From assembly GCA_934565855.1 (NCBI GenBank), contig CAKTIO010000004.1, positions 62,001 through 126,000 on the forward strand: a stretch of DNA of 64,000 nucleotides, given 5' to 3'. Origin of the DNA: an uncultured Dysosmobacter sp. GTDB taxonomy: Bacteria > Bacillota > Clostridia > Oscillospirales > Oscillospiraceae. Of the stretch, positions 8,677 to 17,207 are shown piece by piece. Within the stretch, counting starts at the first letter, position 1; each line of letters opens with the position of its first letter. Position numbers and translations under genes: made by a program. The notes below the pieces were generated by a model that was not told where the DNA came from, did not search any database, and saw nothing but the letters and a program-made list of their open reading frames with translations.

Positions 8677-8726
8677 GCCGGAGAAAGCGGACACACGCCG
8701 TAAGGCGTGCGTCCGCTTTCTCCGGC
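8677..8726. repeat. Long imperfect palindrome (hairpin)
   Basis: A 16-bp perfect stem (8677-8692 with 8711-8726) continues, after one mismatch, into a further 6-bp stem (8694-8699 with 8704-8709) closed by a GTAA loop. It is followed on the plus strand by TTTTCT. It could end transcripts reading across the island, or be a mobile palindromic repeat. Confidence 0.65.
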
Positions 8727-8912
8727 TTTTCTCTGCCCAAATGGAAAAGGAAGCGAAACGCTTCACGTAACGGAAAGAGTGAAGCCCCGTGTTTTGGCGT
8801 GTAAGGCGCTGTGTGCGATTTTTCTCAGAGAGCTGAGTGTGTACCCGCTTTCGTGAGTGAAAGCGAACGTGAGGTATTCGTGAGCAGTTTCGCTGAGGAC
8901 AAAAATTCGCAC

Positions 8913-8935
8913 ATATTTTGCGCTGCTGAAATCAA
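8913..8935 (-). repeat. Dispersed 23-bp motif, copy B
   Basis: It matches copy A at most positions, with GCAGCGCAAAATAT on the minus strand. It lies about 460 bp from copy A and 485 bp from copy C. Confidence 0.6.
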
Positions 8936-9397
8936 TGATAAGTTCCCTCATGAATAAGAGAGCCTCCGTCAACTCTCAAAAACATATCGTTGCGATAATA
9001 CATTATACAAGTGTAGATTCTTTGGCTGAAGGAAGGTGGGATTATTTAAGGTAGTGTTTGAGAAGCCTTTGAAGACTGTGCCAGTGACGTACGGAAAGCA
9101 TTGGCATGACTGTGTTTGAAGGTGTTTTTCGCAAGCTTTTGCGGCTTATTTGAGGATTTTATTTATAGCAGGATAAAGGGCTGGCGTCGAAACCGCCGCC
9201 TTGCCCAGTCACTTCTGCCCGCAGTGCGGGCAGTTGACGGGGTTTTCAACGCAGGCGATTGTGGCGCCTTTTGCGGGGCATTTTGGAGCGGCTGGCGTCT
9301 TGGTTCCCGCAAGCGCAGGTGTCCCAAGGATTTTGATGGTGCCTTATGGCTGTTTTTGAAGAAAATCAAGGTAATCAAGTGGTAGTGCAGGGCAAGC

Positions 9398-9420
9398 ATA
9401 TTTTGCGCCGCTGTAGTCAA
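9398..9420 (-). repeat. Dispersed 23-bp motif, copy C
   Basis: The minus strand reads TTGACTACAGCGGCGCAAAA then TAT. Two more degenerate copies follow at 9445-9466 and 9488-9510, so the motif clusters just upstream of the integrase gene. Confidence 0.6.
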
Positions 9421-9626
9421 TGGAAAGGGCTTCTTGACCGTCCCAAAATCGCACCGCTGTAACTAAAGAAGTGCTCTCCGGCAGCGCAAAAATTGCGCCG
9501 CAATAGACAAAGATACAGCGGCGCGGTTCTGAGGTGACAAATGATAACTTTCTGATAACAGTTCCACTTTTCGGTAGCTTTGTTCCCTTAGTTACGGTAT
9601 TGTTCGTTGCGAAAGGGGCTGATACC

Positions 9627-10778
9627 ATGCCGAAAAGACGAGCAAACGGCGAGGGCAATATCCGAAAACGCAAAGACGGACGCTGGGAGGGCCGGTACAC
9701 AGTTGGCCACGATCCCGAAACCGGAAAGGCCATCATCAAGAACGTTCTTGGCAAGACGCAGACAGAAGTCAAGGAAAAACTGAAAAAGGCAATCGAAGAA
9801 AATGTGGGAATCGACTACGGACGGGCCAAGAACTACATGGTGGGTAACTGGTTAGAAGTGTGGTATGAGAACTATGCCAAAGTCAAGATGCGCCCATCCA
9901 CCTACCTGACCTATCATGGCTACATCGAAAACCACATCAAGCCGCAGCTCGGCAAGATTCCGTTGAATGATCTGACAACGCTGCATCTGCAACAGTTCTA
10001 CAAGAAATTGTTGGCAGAAGGGCGGGTAGAGCGAATCGAATCTCAGAAGCAGCCCAAGGGGCTGAGCGCCAAAACAGTGCGCAATATCCATCAAATCATT
10101 TCCTCTGCCCTAAAGTTGGCAGTCGAGCAACGGCTGATCGCCCGCAATCCGGCAGACGGCTGCGCGTTGCCGAAGGCGGAGCGCAAGGAAATGCAGACGC
10201 TTCCTGTTGAGCAGTTGACGTCTTTTCTCCGTGAGGCAAAAGATAGCGGCGTGTTCGCTCTGTACTACATCGACCTGACCACCGGCTTACGGCGCGGCGA
10301 GTTGCTCGGGTTAAAATGGTCGGACATTGATTTGGAAAAAGGAGACCTTCGGGTTCAACGGCAGATCGGGCGTATCGACGGCAAAATCATTGAGATGCCG
10401 CTGAAAACAAAAAATGCCTACCGCACCCTGCCGCTGTCGGCAGATGCGATAGACGTCCTGATGCAACAAAGAAGAAAAACGGGTAACAGCGAATGGGTAT
10501 TCCCATCGCCCACCGGAGGCCCCATGTCGCCGGACAGCGTGTTGCACATGCTGCACCGCGTCCTGAAGCGGGCAGGGCTGCCAAAGGTGCGTTTCCATGA
10601 CCTGCGCCACACCTTCGCAACGCTGGCACTGCAAAATGGTGTGGACATCAAAACCGTATCTGGCATGCTGGGGCATTTTTCAGCGGGCTTTACGCTGGAC
10701 ACTTATGCTCATGTAACAACCTCGGCTAAGCGTGAGGCGGCAAATACAATGGGTAACATTCTCTCTGGTGCGGTATAG
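9627..10778 (+). CDS. Tyrosine site-specific integrase
   Basis: A 383-residue phage/ICE-type integrase. The ATG at 9627 is preferred over an in-frame ATG at 9534, because it has a purine-rich site (GAAAGGGG) just upstream and gives the usual MPKRRANGEGNIRKR start. Domains in order are an AP2-like arm-binding domain (about 8-60), a SAM-like core-binding domain (about 70-170) and the catalytic domain. Visible catalytic residues are Arg222 (TGLRRGE), His324 and Arg327 (FHDLRHT), His350 (MLGHFS) and Tyr360 (DTYAHV), so the enzyme looks intact. The stop lies 118 bp before the initiator tRNA 3' end. That placement is characteristic of an integrase next to its attachment site. Confidence 0.95.
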   Translation: MPKRRANGEGNIRKRKDGRWEGRYTVGHDPETGKAIIKNVLGKTQTEVKEKLKKAIEENVGIDYGRAKNYMVGNWLEVWYENYAKVKMRPSTYLTYHGYIENHIKPQLGKIPLNDLTTLHLQQFYKKLLAEGRVERIESQKQPKGLSAKTVRNIHQIISSALKLAVEQRLIARNPADGCALPKAERKEMQTLPVEQLTSFLREAKDSGVFALYYIDLTTGLRRGELLGLKWSDIDLEKGDLRVQRQIGRIDGKIIEMPLKTKNAYRTLPLSADAIDVLMQQRRKTGNSEWVFPSPTGGPMSPDSVLHMLHRVLKRAGLPKVRFHDLRHTFATLALQNGVDIKTVSGMLGHFSAGFTLDTYAHVTTSAKREAANTMGNILSGAV

Positions 10779-10803
10779 TGCTTTCCGCTATCCGCTCCCG
10801 TTG

Positions 10804-10821
10804 GGGTCAGCGTTTGGGTCA
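10804..10821 (+). repeat. Paired GGGTCA direct repeats near right element end
   Basis: GGGTCA at 10804-10809 and 10816-10821 lies just after the integrase stop. It mirrors the pair at 1674-1690 in orientation. These are candidate arm-type integrase sites. Confidence 0.4.
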
Positions 10822-10862
10822 GGAAAAGCAGCGAGCAAGTTATTGGACGGAAAAGTGCGAAA

Positions 10863-10894
10863 AAAGTCCTGATTTCGCAAGAAATCAGGACTTT
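10863..10894. terminator. Integrase terminator abutting tRNA-fMet
   Basis: A perfect 14-bp stem (10863-10876 with 10881-10894) with a GCAA loop, flanked by A and T runs. It lies between the integrase and the tRNA 3' end and may serve both strands. Confidence 0.85.
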
Positions 10895-10895
10895 C

Positions 10896-10971
<76 letters not shown>

Positions 10972-10980
10972 ATATCAACT

Positions 10981-11067
10981 TGGTGCCGGTGACCGGACTC
11001 GAACCGGTACGGTATTTCTACCAGAGGATTTTAAGTCCGCCGCGTCTGCCGATTTCGCCACACCGGC
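10981..11067 (-). tRNA. tRNA-Leu (UAA)
   Basis: An 87-base class II tRNA with a long variable arm, anticodon loop CTTAAAA (UAA), acceptor stem GCCGGTG/CACCGGC and encoded CCA. It lies 9 bases upstream of tRNA-fMet on the same strand, so the two are probably co-transcribed. Confidence 0.96.
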
Positions 11068-11256
11068 ATTCCGTTCGGCAACATATAGACTACCACATGT
11101 GGTAAGGGTATGTCAAGAGGGAAAATGATATTTTTCAGAAATCATTTACGGTCCGGGGATTGCCCTGCCGCCGTGCCTGTGCTAAAATCATAGCCACCGG
11201 AGGAGAAACCGCCGGGACAGTACAGGATATATCATTAGAACAGGAGATAGTATGGC

Positions 11257-11475
11257 ATGATTTCTTTGATGTTATTCCTCATCGGGATCGTTGTATTTGT
11301 TATTTCGTGCGTGTGCAGGTTTGTCTGGTGGCTGCTGGGACTGTGTGCGTTCTTTGTGGTGGCGGGTGTGCTGGTGACCATCGGCATTACCTCCGCTGTG
11401 GTGCTGGTTCCAGTGTCGCTCATTGCTTCGCTGGTGATCGGCGGCTTTTTCAAGCTGCTTTTTGGCGGACGCTGA
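11257..11475 (+). CDS. Small two-helix membrane protein
   Basis: A 72-residue, very hydrophobic protein with two or three predicted membrane segments (about 3-20, 24-42 and 45-68) and a short basic C-terminal end. AGGAG lies 10 bases before the ATG. It ends 14 bases before the likely start of the methyltransferase gene, so the two are probably one transcript. I do not recognise a family and propose no function. Confidence 0.6.
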   Translation: MISLMLFLIGIVVFVISCVCRFVWWLLGLCAFFVVAGVLVTIGITSAVVLVPVSLIASLVIGGFFKLLFGGR

Positions 11476-11488
11476 CCGGGAAGAGCGT

Positions 11489-12064
11489 ATGATGCAGAGA
11501 AATACGCTGGGCATAATCCACCGTTTTCTGGAGGAACACATCCAGGCGGGTGCGCTGTGCATTGACGCCACCGCCGGAAAGGGCAGGGACACGGCGCTGC
11601 TGTGCCGTCTGGCAGGATCTTCCGGCAGAGTGCTTTCCTTTGATATCCAGCAGGAGGCGGTGGTGCAGACGGAGGAGCTGCTGCGGCAGCAGGGACTGCG
11701 GGCAGAGGTGCATCTAGACAGCCATGTTCACATGGGGCGCTATGCGGAGCCGGAGACGGTGGATGCCATCGTTTTCAATTTTGGTCGCCTGCCCGGCGGT
11801 GATCTGCATATTTTCACACGGGCGGAGACCTCTGTTCCGGCGGTCCGGGCGGGACTGCGCTTGCTGAAGCCCGGCGGCATCATGGCGATCGCCCTGTATT
11901 ACGGCGGTGAAAACGGATATGGAGAAAGGGACGCTCTGCTGGAGCTGACGGCGTCTCTGCCGCAGCGGGAATTTACGGTGCTGAGCTGCCAGTGGGCAAA
12001 CCGGGGCGGTGACCCACCGCTTCCAGTGCTGATCTGGAAGGAAGAAACGGAAAATACAAAATAG
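11489..12064 (+). CDS. mnmM: tRNA wobble-uridine methyltransferase, MnmM/YtqB family
   Basis: A 191-residue class I SAM-dependent methyltransferase. The motif DATAGKGRDT (SAM-binding loop) and the family signature FNFGRLPGGD identify the YtqB group (formerly 'rRNA methylase'). Members of this group finish mnm5s2U at the tRNA wobble position. Length is normal. The start at 11489 (ATGATG) has GGGAAG just upstream. A start at 11462 would overlap the previous gene and lacks a better site. A strong bidirectional terminator follows at 12138. Confidence 0.85.
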   Translation: MMQRNTLGIIHRFLEEHIQAGALCIDATAGKGRDTALLCRLAGSSGRVLSFDIQQEAVVQTEELLRQQGLRAEVHLDSHVHMGRYAEPETVDAIVFNFGRLPGGDLHIFTRAETSVPAVRAGLRLLKPGGIMAIALYYGGENGYGERDALLELTASLPQREFTVLSCQWANRGGDPPLPVLIWKEETENTK

Positions 12065-12137
12065 CATATTTCGGCATAAAAATACAAATTGGATTTTTCT
12101 GCTGACTGCTTTTTCACATGCTGTCATAGAAGCAAAG

Positions 12138-12167
12138 AAAAAAGACGCCCGCAAGGGCGTCTTTTTT
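12138..12167. terminator. Bidirectional terminator between mnmM and pta
   Basis: A perfect 13-bp stem (12138-12150 with 12155-12167) with a GCAA loop, A-rich on one side and T-rich on the other. It serves the two convergent genes. Confidence 0.92.
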
Positions 12168-12184
12168 GGTTCGTGATTAAAAAA

Positions 12185-13165
12185 TCAGTCCTGGCACAGC
12201 CCGGCGGTGATGATTGCCATAGAGTAGACCTCCTGCGCATTGCAGCCGCGGGACAGGTCGTTGATGGGGGCATTCAGACCCTGCAGGATAGGACCGTAAG
12301 CGTCGAAGGAGCCCAGACGCTGTGCGATCTTATAGCCGATGTTGCCGGCATTGATGTCCGGGAAGATGAAGGTGTTGGCATGACCAGCCACCTTGGAATC
12401 GGGGCACTTGGTGTGTGCCACGCGGGGAGAAACGGCTGCATCGAACTGCAGCTCGCCATCGATTGCCAGGTCGGGTGCGGCAGCCTGTGCCTTGTGGCAG
12501 GCATTGCGCATCTTGTCCACGTCCTCGCCCTTGCCGGAGCCCAGGGTGGAGTAGCTCAGGAAAGCCACCTTGGGATCGATGCCGAAGGTTTTGGCGGTGT
12601 TGGCGGTCTCCAGTGCGATCTCCACCAACTCATCCTCGTTGGGCTTGATGTTGATAGCGCAGTCGCCCATAGCCAGAACCTCGCGGTCGCCGGTTGCGGA
12701 GGGACGGACCAGAATGAAGCAGGAAGAGACGATCTTGCTGCCGGGCTTGGTCTTGACCAGCTGCAGAGCGGGACGCACGGTATCAGCGGTGGAGTAGGTA
12801 GCGCCGCCCAGCAGAGCGTCTGCATAGCCCATCTTCACCAGCATGGTGCCGAAGTAGTTTGCCTGGGACAGGGCTGCGCGGCACTGCTCGGCAGTCATCT
12901 TGTTTTTACGCAGCTCCACCATGGTATCGACCATCTTGTCCATATCGGCGAAGTTCTCGGGGTCGATGATCTCTGCGCCGCGGATGTTGAAGCCGATGTC
13001 CTCAGCCACAGCCTGAACCTCTTCCGGCTTGCCCACCAGTACGGGGGTCAGGAAGGTACCGGACAGCAGACGTGCGGAAGCTTCCAGAATGCGGGGATCG
13101 GTACCCTCGGTGAAGACGATCTTGCGGGGATGCGCTTTCAGCTTATGAATCAGAAAATCAAACAT
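12185..13165 (-). CDS. pta: Phosphate acetyltransferase
   Basis: A 326-residue short-form phosphotransacetylase, which interconverts acetyl-CoA and acetyl phosphate in acetate metabolism. It begins MFDFLIHKLKAHPRKIVFTEGTDPR. Family motifs include the LLGGATYSTADTVRPALQ region and the C-terminal NDLSRGCNAQEVY. An AGGAGG-like site precedes the ATG at 13165. A longer in-frame extension to 13219 overlaps the promoter and is rejected. No acetate kinase gene is adjacent. A strong promoter lies at 13211-13239. Confidence 0.96.
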   Translation of the reverse strand: MFDFLIHKLKAHPRKIVFTEGTDPRILEASARLLSGTFLTPVLVGKPEEVQAVAEDIGFNIRGAEIIDPENFADMDKMVDTMVELRKNKMTAEQCRAALSQANYFGTMLVKMGYADALLGGATYSTADTVRPALQLVKTKPGSKIVSSCFILVRPSATGDREVLAMGDCAINIKPNEDELVEIALETANTAKTFGIDPKVAFLSYSTLGSGKGEDVDKMRNACHKAQAAAPDLAIDGELQFDAAVSPRVAHTKCPDSKVAGHANTFIFPDINAGNIGYKIAQRLGSFDAYGPILQGLNAPINDLSRGCNAQEVYSMAIITAGLCQD

Positions 13166-13192
13166 AAATCCATTTCCTCCAATAGAATTTAA

Positions 13193-13216
13193 GTATTTTG
13201 CGCCGCTCCTATTATA
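13193..13216 (-). repeat. Dispersed motif overlapping the pta transcription start
   Basis: The minus strand reads AGCGGCGCAAAATAC immediately downstream of the TATAAT box. It matches the core of the motif copies at 8452, 8913 and 9398. Unlike those, this copy sits outside the element, at a functional promoter. Confidence 0.5.
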
Positions 13217-13239
13217 CACACCGGAAGCACCATGTTCAA
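13211..13239 (-). promoter_or_regulatory. Promoter of pta
   Basis: The -35 is TTGAAC (13234-13239), the spacer is 17 bp and the -10 is TATAAT (13211-13216). The predicted start is about 40 bases before the pta ATG. Confidence 0.85.
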
Positions 13240-13389
13240 CAAAAACTGTAAAAATACATCACAAAAATCCGGGCTCTTTTCTGTATGCCTGCTGACAGAT
13301 TTGTGGAAAACAACGGCAAAAAGCACTGGAAAAGCAGCTGGAAAACGGAATAATTCATATAAAATTCAACATTTTCGCTGGGAAAACGC

Positions 13390-13418
13390 TTGACGCTGTA
13401 TGCAAAAGAAGGTATCAT
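13390..13418 (+). promoter_or_regulatory. Promoter of the M23 peptidase gene
   Basis: The -35 is TTGACG (13390-13395), the spacer is 17 bp and the -10 is TATCAT (13413-13418), 75 bases before the ATG. Confidence 0.7.
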
Positions 13419-13492
13419 AGGGAACGGTAACAAAAAGTAACATTTGTAACCCTTTTGAAAAATTTGACCAGAACTCACCAAAGGAGCTGTGT

Positions 13493-15448
13493 ATGAGCAA
13501 CACGGTGAAACAGAACCCACAACAGGAAAAGCCTGCTTCCCAGCGGCGTCCAAAGAAAAAATGGACGCTGGTGCAGCAGCTGGAACGGATAGAAACTCAG
13601 ATCCGCCTGTGGCAGTATAGAAAACGGCGGCAGGCGTTGCGGACGGATGGAGACACGGCGGAGGCGGCGCAGCCGCTCCGCGGGCAGAAGGCGTCTGTCC
13701 AGCCGGCACAGCCGGAGAAAACGGCGGCAAAGCAGCCGGTCTCCTCCCGGAGATCCGCACTGGAGGCAGCGGAAGCCGCCCCAACAACAAGGACTACCCC
13801 GGAACGAAAAGAACAGTCTGCCCCAGCGGCAGCGAAGCCGCCCCGGCAGCAGTCCCCCGCCGCTTCCGGCGGTTTTTTGCAGTTCAGCAGGCTTTGGCGC
13901 AGAAGGGCAAAGCGGGCGCAGCGGCGCTGGCGGCACATCCGCCGGGAGCAGGCGGCGCACCGCTTTCCGGAGTCGGACCGGCTTCCGGTTCAGCTGGCGC
14001 TGCTGGTGGGTGGCATGGTCCCCATGCTGGGCTGCCGGATCCGGGAATCCGTCTGGGGACGGAAAAAGCGCTCTGCCCACCGGTATGGAGCGGTCCGTGC
14101 CTGGTTTGAGCACCGCCATGTGCATCCCGCCGCCTTTTTGGGCGTTGCCGGAGTGGTGGCGTGCATCGCCCTGTTCTTCTCCTTTTATACCTTCGGCACC
14201 ACAGTGACCTATCAGGGCGAGGTGGTGGCAAAGGTCTCCTCCAAGCTGGCGGCGAAGAACGCGGCAAAGGACCTGGAGAATGTGACCCGCCGCACCTTGG
14301 GCGGACAGTATACGCTGGGCGAGGACTCCCTGCATTACTCCACCGCCCTGATGGCGCGCAGCGATGTGGTGGACGGTGAGACCTTTGAAGAGGAGCTGTC
14401 CAGCGAGATCGGTCTGGTGACCTACGGCTATTCCCTGTATGTGGATGGGGAGATGCTGGGCGCCACGCCTTATAAGGGTGCGCTGGAGGAGCTGCTGCAG
14501 CAGCTGCAAAACAGCGTCAGCGATGAAAACACCATTTCCTGCAGCTTTCAAGAGGATGTTCAGGTAAAAGCCGGGTATGTTCCCACAGAAAAGATCATGA
14601 ACCTGGGCTATCTGGCGGAGATGCTGTATAGCACCAAAACAGAGGAAGTGACCTACACCGTCAAGGGCGGAGATACCTGGTCCGAGATCGCGGAATCTCA
14701 TGGCATGACCTCTGCGGAGCTGCTGGAAAAGAATCCGGGCTACAACATCAATAAGCTTGCCATCGGCGAAGTGCTGACCATGTCCGCCGCTGTGCCATAT
14801 TTGACGCTGACAGTGACCCAGCGGGAGAGCTATGTGACCCAGGTGCCCTATGAGATCGAGTATACCGACAGCGCCAACCTCTATAAGGGCGACTACAAGG
14901 TGTTGTCTGCCGGTAAATTCGGCAGCGCCGATGTGGTGGCAAACGTCACATATGTCAACGGCGAGGAAACGGAGCGCAAGGTGCTGTCCTATGTGACGCT
15001 GGTGAATCCTGTGACGGAGCAGCAGGCGCGCGGTACCAAGGAGCGTCCCACCTGGCTGCCCACCGGCACCTTCCGCTGGCCGGTATCCGGCAATATTACT
15101 TCCCGGTTCGGCTACCGCCGCTCTCCCGGCGGCATTGGCTCCACCAACCATAAGGGCATTGATATTGCCAACCGGAAGGGCACGCCGGTCTGCGCGGCGG
15201 ACGGCGGTACCGTCATCTACGCAGGCTGGATGAGCGGCTACGGCTATCTGGTGCAGATCGATCACGGCAACGGCTATGTGACCTATTACGGACACAACTC
15301 CAGCCTGACGGTCTCTGTGGGGCAGCATGTCTACAAGGGTCAGCAGGTGGCGCGGATGGGTTCCACCGGCAATTCCACCGGAAACCACTGCCACTTTGAG
15401 GTTCGCTATAACGGCGTGCCGAAAAACCCGTTGAATTATCTTCCCTGA
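13493..15448 (+). CDS. Membrane-anchored M23 peptidoglycan endopeptidase with LysM and G5
   Basis: A 651-residue protein. Residues 1-210 are a basic, Ala/Pro-rich cytoplasmic region. A membrane segment lies at about 213-233, LysM (TYTVKGGDTWSEIA) at 386-432, a G5-like domain at about 434-510, and a C-terminal M23 domain at about 540-645. Zinc ligands are visible as His553 and Asp557 (HKGIDI) and the His632-x-His634 pair (HCHFEV), so the enzyme should be active. It probably cleaves peptidoglycan cross-links outside the cell. The start has GGAGCTG about 6 bases upstream. The long cytoplasmic N-terminus is unusual and might link the enzyme to a division or envelope partner. Confidence 0.92.
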   Translation: MSNTVKQNPQQEKPASQRRPKKKWTLVQQLERIETQIRLWQYRKRRQALRTDGDTAEAAQPLRGQKASVQPAQPEKTAAKQPVSSRRSALEAAEAAPTTRTTPERKEQSAPAAAKPPRQQSPAASGGFLQFSRLWRRRAKRAQRRWRHIRREQAAHRFPESDRLPVQLALLVGGMVPMLGCRIRESVWGRKKRSAHRYGAVRAWFEHRHVHPAAFLGVAGVVACIALFFSFYTFGTTVTYQGEVVAKVSSKLAAKNAAKDLENVTRRTLGGQYTLGEDSLHYSTALMARSDVVDGETFEEELSSEIGLVTYGYSLYVDGEMLGATPYKGALEELLQQLQNSVSDENTISCSFQEDVQVKAGYVPTEKIMNLGYLAEMLYSTKTEEVTYTVKGGDTWSEIAESHGMTSAELLEKNPGYNINKLAIGEVLTMSAAVPYLTLTVTQRESYVTQVPYEIEYTDSANLYKGDYKVLSAGKFGSADVVANVTYVNGEETERKVLSYVTLVNPVTEQQARGTKERPTWLPTGTFRWPVSGNITSRFGYRRSPGGIGSTNHKGIDIANRKGTPVCAADGGTVIYAGWMSGYGYLVQIDHGNGYVTYYGHNSSLTVSVGQHVYKGQQVARMGSTGNSTGNHCHFEVRYNGVPKNPLNYLP

Positions 15449-15455
15449 GTGAGGT

Positions 15456-15493
15456 CTCCCCGGAGAACAAAGCTGTTCTCCGGGGAGCTTTTT
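15456..15493 (+). terminator. Terminator after the M23 peptidase
   Basis: A perfect 13-bp stem (15456-15468 with 15475-15487) with a 6-base loop, followed by CTTTTTT. Confidence 0.93.
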
Positions 15494-15657
15494 TGTGGAA
15501 ATTGCGTGGAGTGGTGGCTGCATAAGGCGGCGGGACAGTGAAAAAAATAGAAATCCCGGCAAAAAACTTTACAAGCAAGGTCGTTACCCATTAAAATGTG
15601 TAAATGTCCTTATCAAAGGATCGTGTGTGACGCATAGACAGAGAAGGGAGAACACAG

Positions 15658-17112
15658 ATGAAAGTAAATGGGACCGTGACGGTCATTGTGGCGGCATACC
15701 TGTTGGTAATGCTGTTCATTGGCTGGTATTCCTCCAAGAAAATTTCCTCTAATACGGACTTTATGGTGGCGGGACGCCGCCTGGGTCCGCTGCTGATGGC
15801 AGGTACGCTGGCGGCGACGGAGATCGGCGGCGGCAGTTCCCTGGGCGTGGTGCAGAACGGCATGAGCGGCTACGGCATTTCCTCGTCCTGGTATATCACC
15901 ACGATGGGCTTTGCCTTCGTTATTCTGACGTTTCTGGCGCCCAAATTCCGGGAAGCCACGGTAAAGACCGTGCCGGAGTACTTCCGCCGCCGGTACGGCA
16001 AAAGCGCCGGACTGGTCACAGCCATCATTATGCTGCTGCCGCTGGTGGGATTGACGGCGGGGCAGTTCATTGCCTCCTCCGTGATCCTGTCCACCATGCT
16101 GGGCATCAGCTACCGGGCGGCGGTGGTGATCGTTGCGGTGGTAGTGACCATCTACTCTGTGATGGGCGGACTGTGGAGCGTGACCTTGACAGACTTCGTG
16201 CAGGTTTTTCTCATTATCATTGGTATGCTTATCGCAGTCCCCTTTGCCATCCATCTGGCAGGCGGCTGGGGCAGTGTCACGGCGAATGTTCCGGCGGAGA
16301 CCTTTGATATGCTGTCCGGCTATTCCGTGGGAGGCATCCTGTCCCTGACGGTGATGTATGTCGCCACCTTTACCGTGGGGCAGGAGGCAGTTTCCCGCTA
16401 CTATGCAGCCCGGGATGGAAGGGCGGCGAAGCAGGGGTCCATTTTAGCTGCCATTGTCAATTTTGTGTACGCCTTTGTTCCGGCGGTACTGGGCGTCATT
16501 GTACTGGCGCTGATCAATATGGGGCGCTTTCAGGCGGAGGACTTTGCCGATGTAGGCGCACGGTACGCCCTGCCGGTGCTTGCGATGGAGGCGATGCCCG
16601 CAGTGATCTGCGGACTGCTGTTTGCGGGCATTATCTCCGCCACCATGTCCTCCTCGGATTCGGACCTGCTGGGAGCAGGCTCCATCTTTGCCAACGACAT
16701 TTACCATGCCGTGCTGAAGCCGGACGCCACCAGTGAAGAGGTGATGAAGGTCACCAAGCTGGTGATGGGCATTGTGGGCGTTGCCTCGATGTTCATTGCC
16801 CTGTTCAATACGTCCAGTATTGTAACGCTGCTGATGTTCTGCTTCACTCTGCGGGCGGCAGGCGCGTTCTTTCCCTATGTGCTGGGACACTATTGGAAGG
16901 GGGCGTCTCTGGGCGGCACCATTGCGTCTCTGATCTCCGGCTCCGTGGTGGTGATCTATCTGGATAACTTTGCCGGAAGAACCCTGTTCGGCTTTACCTT
17001 CAGCCAGAGCATTGTCCCCGGTCTGGCGGTGGCACTGGTGTTCTTCCTGGTGTTTTCCAAGCTGTTCCCACCCAAGGTGCGGACCACAGAACTGGCGCCG
17101 GAGGAGGACTGA
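15658..17112 (+). CDS. Sodium:solute symporter (SSS family)
   Basis: A 484-residue membrane carrier with about 13 hydrophobic segments. SSF features include the N-terminal TDFMVAGRRLG, the GGLWSVTLTDFVQ segment and the GQEAVSRYYAARDG loop. These proteins take up organic solutes with sodium. The substrate cannot be told from sequence. GAAGGGAG lies upstream of the ATG. It stands alone between two terminators, so neighbours do not help. Confidence 0.92.
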   Translation: MKVNGTVTVIVAAYLLVMLFIGWYSSKKISSNTDFMVAGRRLGPLLMAGTLAATEIGGGSSLGVVQNGMSGYGISSSWYITTMGFAFVILTFLAPKFREATVKTVPEYFRRRYGKSAGLVTAIIMLLPLVGLTAGQFIASSVILSTMLGISYRAAVVIVAVVVTIYSVMGGLWSVTLTDFVQVFLIIIGMLIAVPFAIHLAGGWGSVTANVPAETFDMLSGYSVGGILSLTVMYVATFTVGQEAVSRYYAARDGRAAKQGSILAAIVNFVYAFVPAVLGVIVLALINMGRFQAEDFADVGARYALPVLAMEAMPAVICGLLFAGIISATMSSSDSDLLGAGSIFANDIYHAVLKPDATSEEVMKVTKLVMGIVGVASMFIALFNTSSIVTLLMFCFTLRAAGAFFPYVLGHYWKGASLGGTIASLISGSVVVIYLDNFAGRTLFGFTFSQSIVPGLAVALVFFLVFSKLFPPKVRTTELAPEED

Positions 17113-17157
17113 GCGGTTTCACTGGCATTTCCCGCGTGTCCGGCGGAGAATAAAATA

Positions 17158-17200
17158 AAAAACGACAGAAAAGCTCTTCGGGCGCTTTTCTGTCGTTTTT
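17158..17200. terminator. Bidirectional terminator
   Basis: A 17-bp stem (17158-17174 with 17184-17200) with A/T runs on both sides, between the convergent symporter and ABC transporter genes. Confidence 0.93.
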
Positions 17201-17207
17201 GGGACGG

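Larger units (their letters stand above)
8429..9626. other. Non-coding stretch inside the element
   Basis: About 1.2 kb between the surface-protein terminator and the integrase. Open frames here are short, overlap on opposite strands and lack convincing ribosome-binding sites or family resemblance, so I call no gene. It holds a strong hairpin (8677-8726) and several copies of a 23-bp motif (8452, 8913 and 9398, with degenerate copies at 9445 and 9488). No obvious excisionase gene is seen upstream of the integrase. Confidence 0.6.

Noticed and set aside
9116..9385. 89-codon frame in the non-coding part of the element
   Set aside because: No ribosome-binding site, no recognisable family, and it overlaps a competing minus-strand frame of similar quality.
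9534..9626. Extended N-terminus for the integrase from the ATG at 9534
   Set aside because: The added 31 residues are hydrophobic and unlike the family. The ATG at 9627 has a better ribosome-binding site and the expected N-terminal sequence.
13166..13219. 18-residue N-terminal extension of phosphate acetyltransferase
   Set aside because: It would begin upstream of the predicted transcription start and overlaps the promoter -10. The internal ATG matches the family start.
13475..15562. 695-codon open frame antisense to the M23 peptidase gene
   Set aside because: It mirrors the codons of a well-supported gene, is rich in His/Arg/Leu/Gly as typical of a GC-rich reverse frame, and has no family resemblance or ribosome-binding site.
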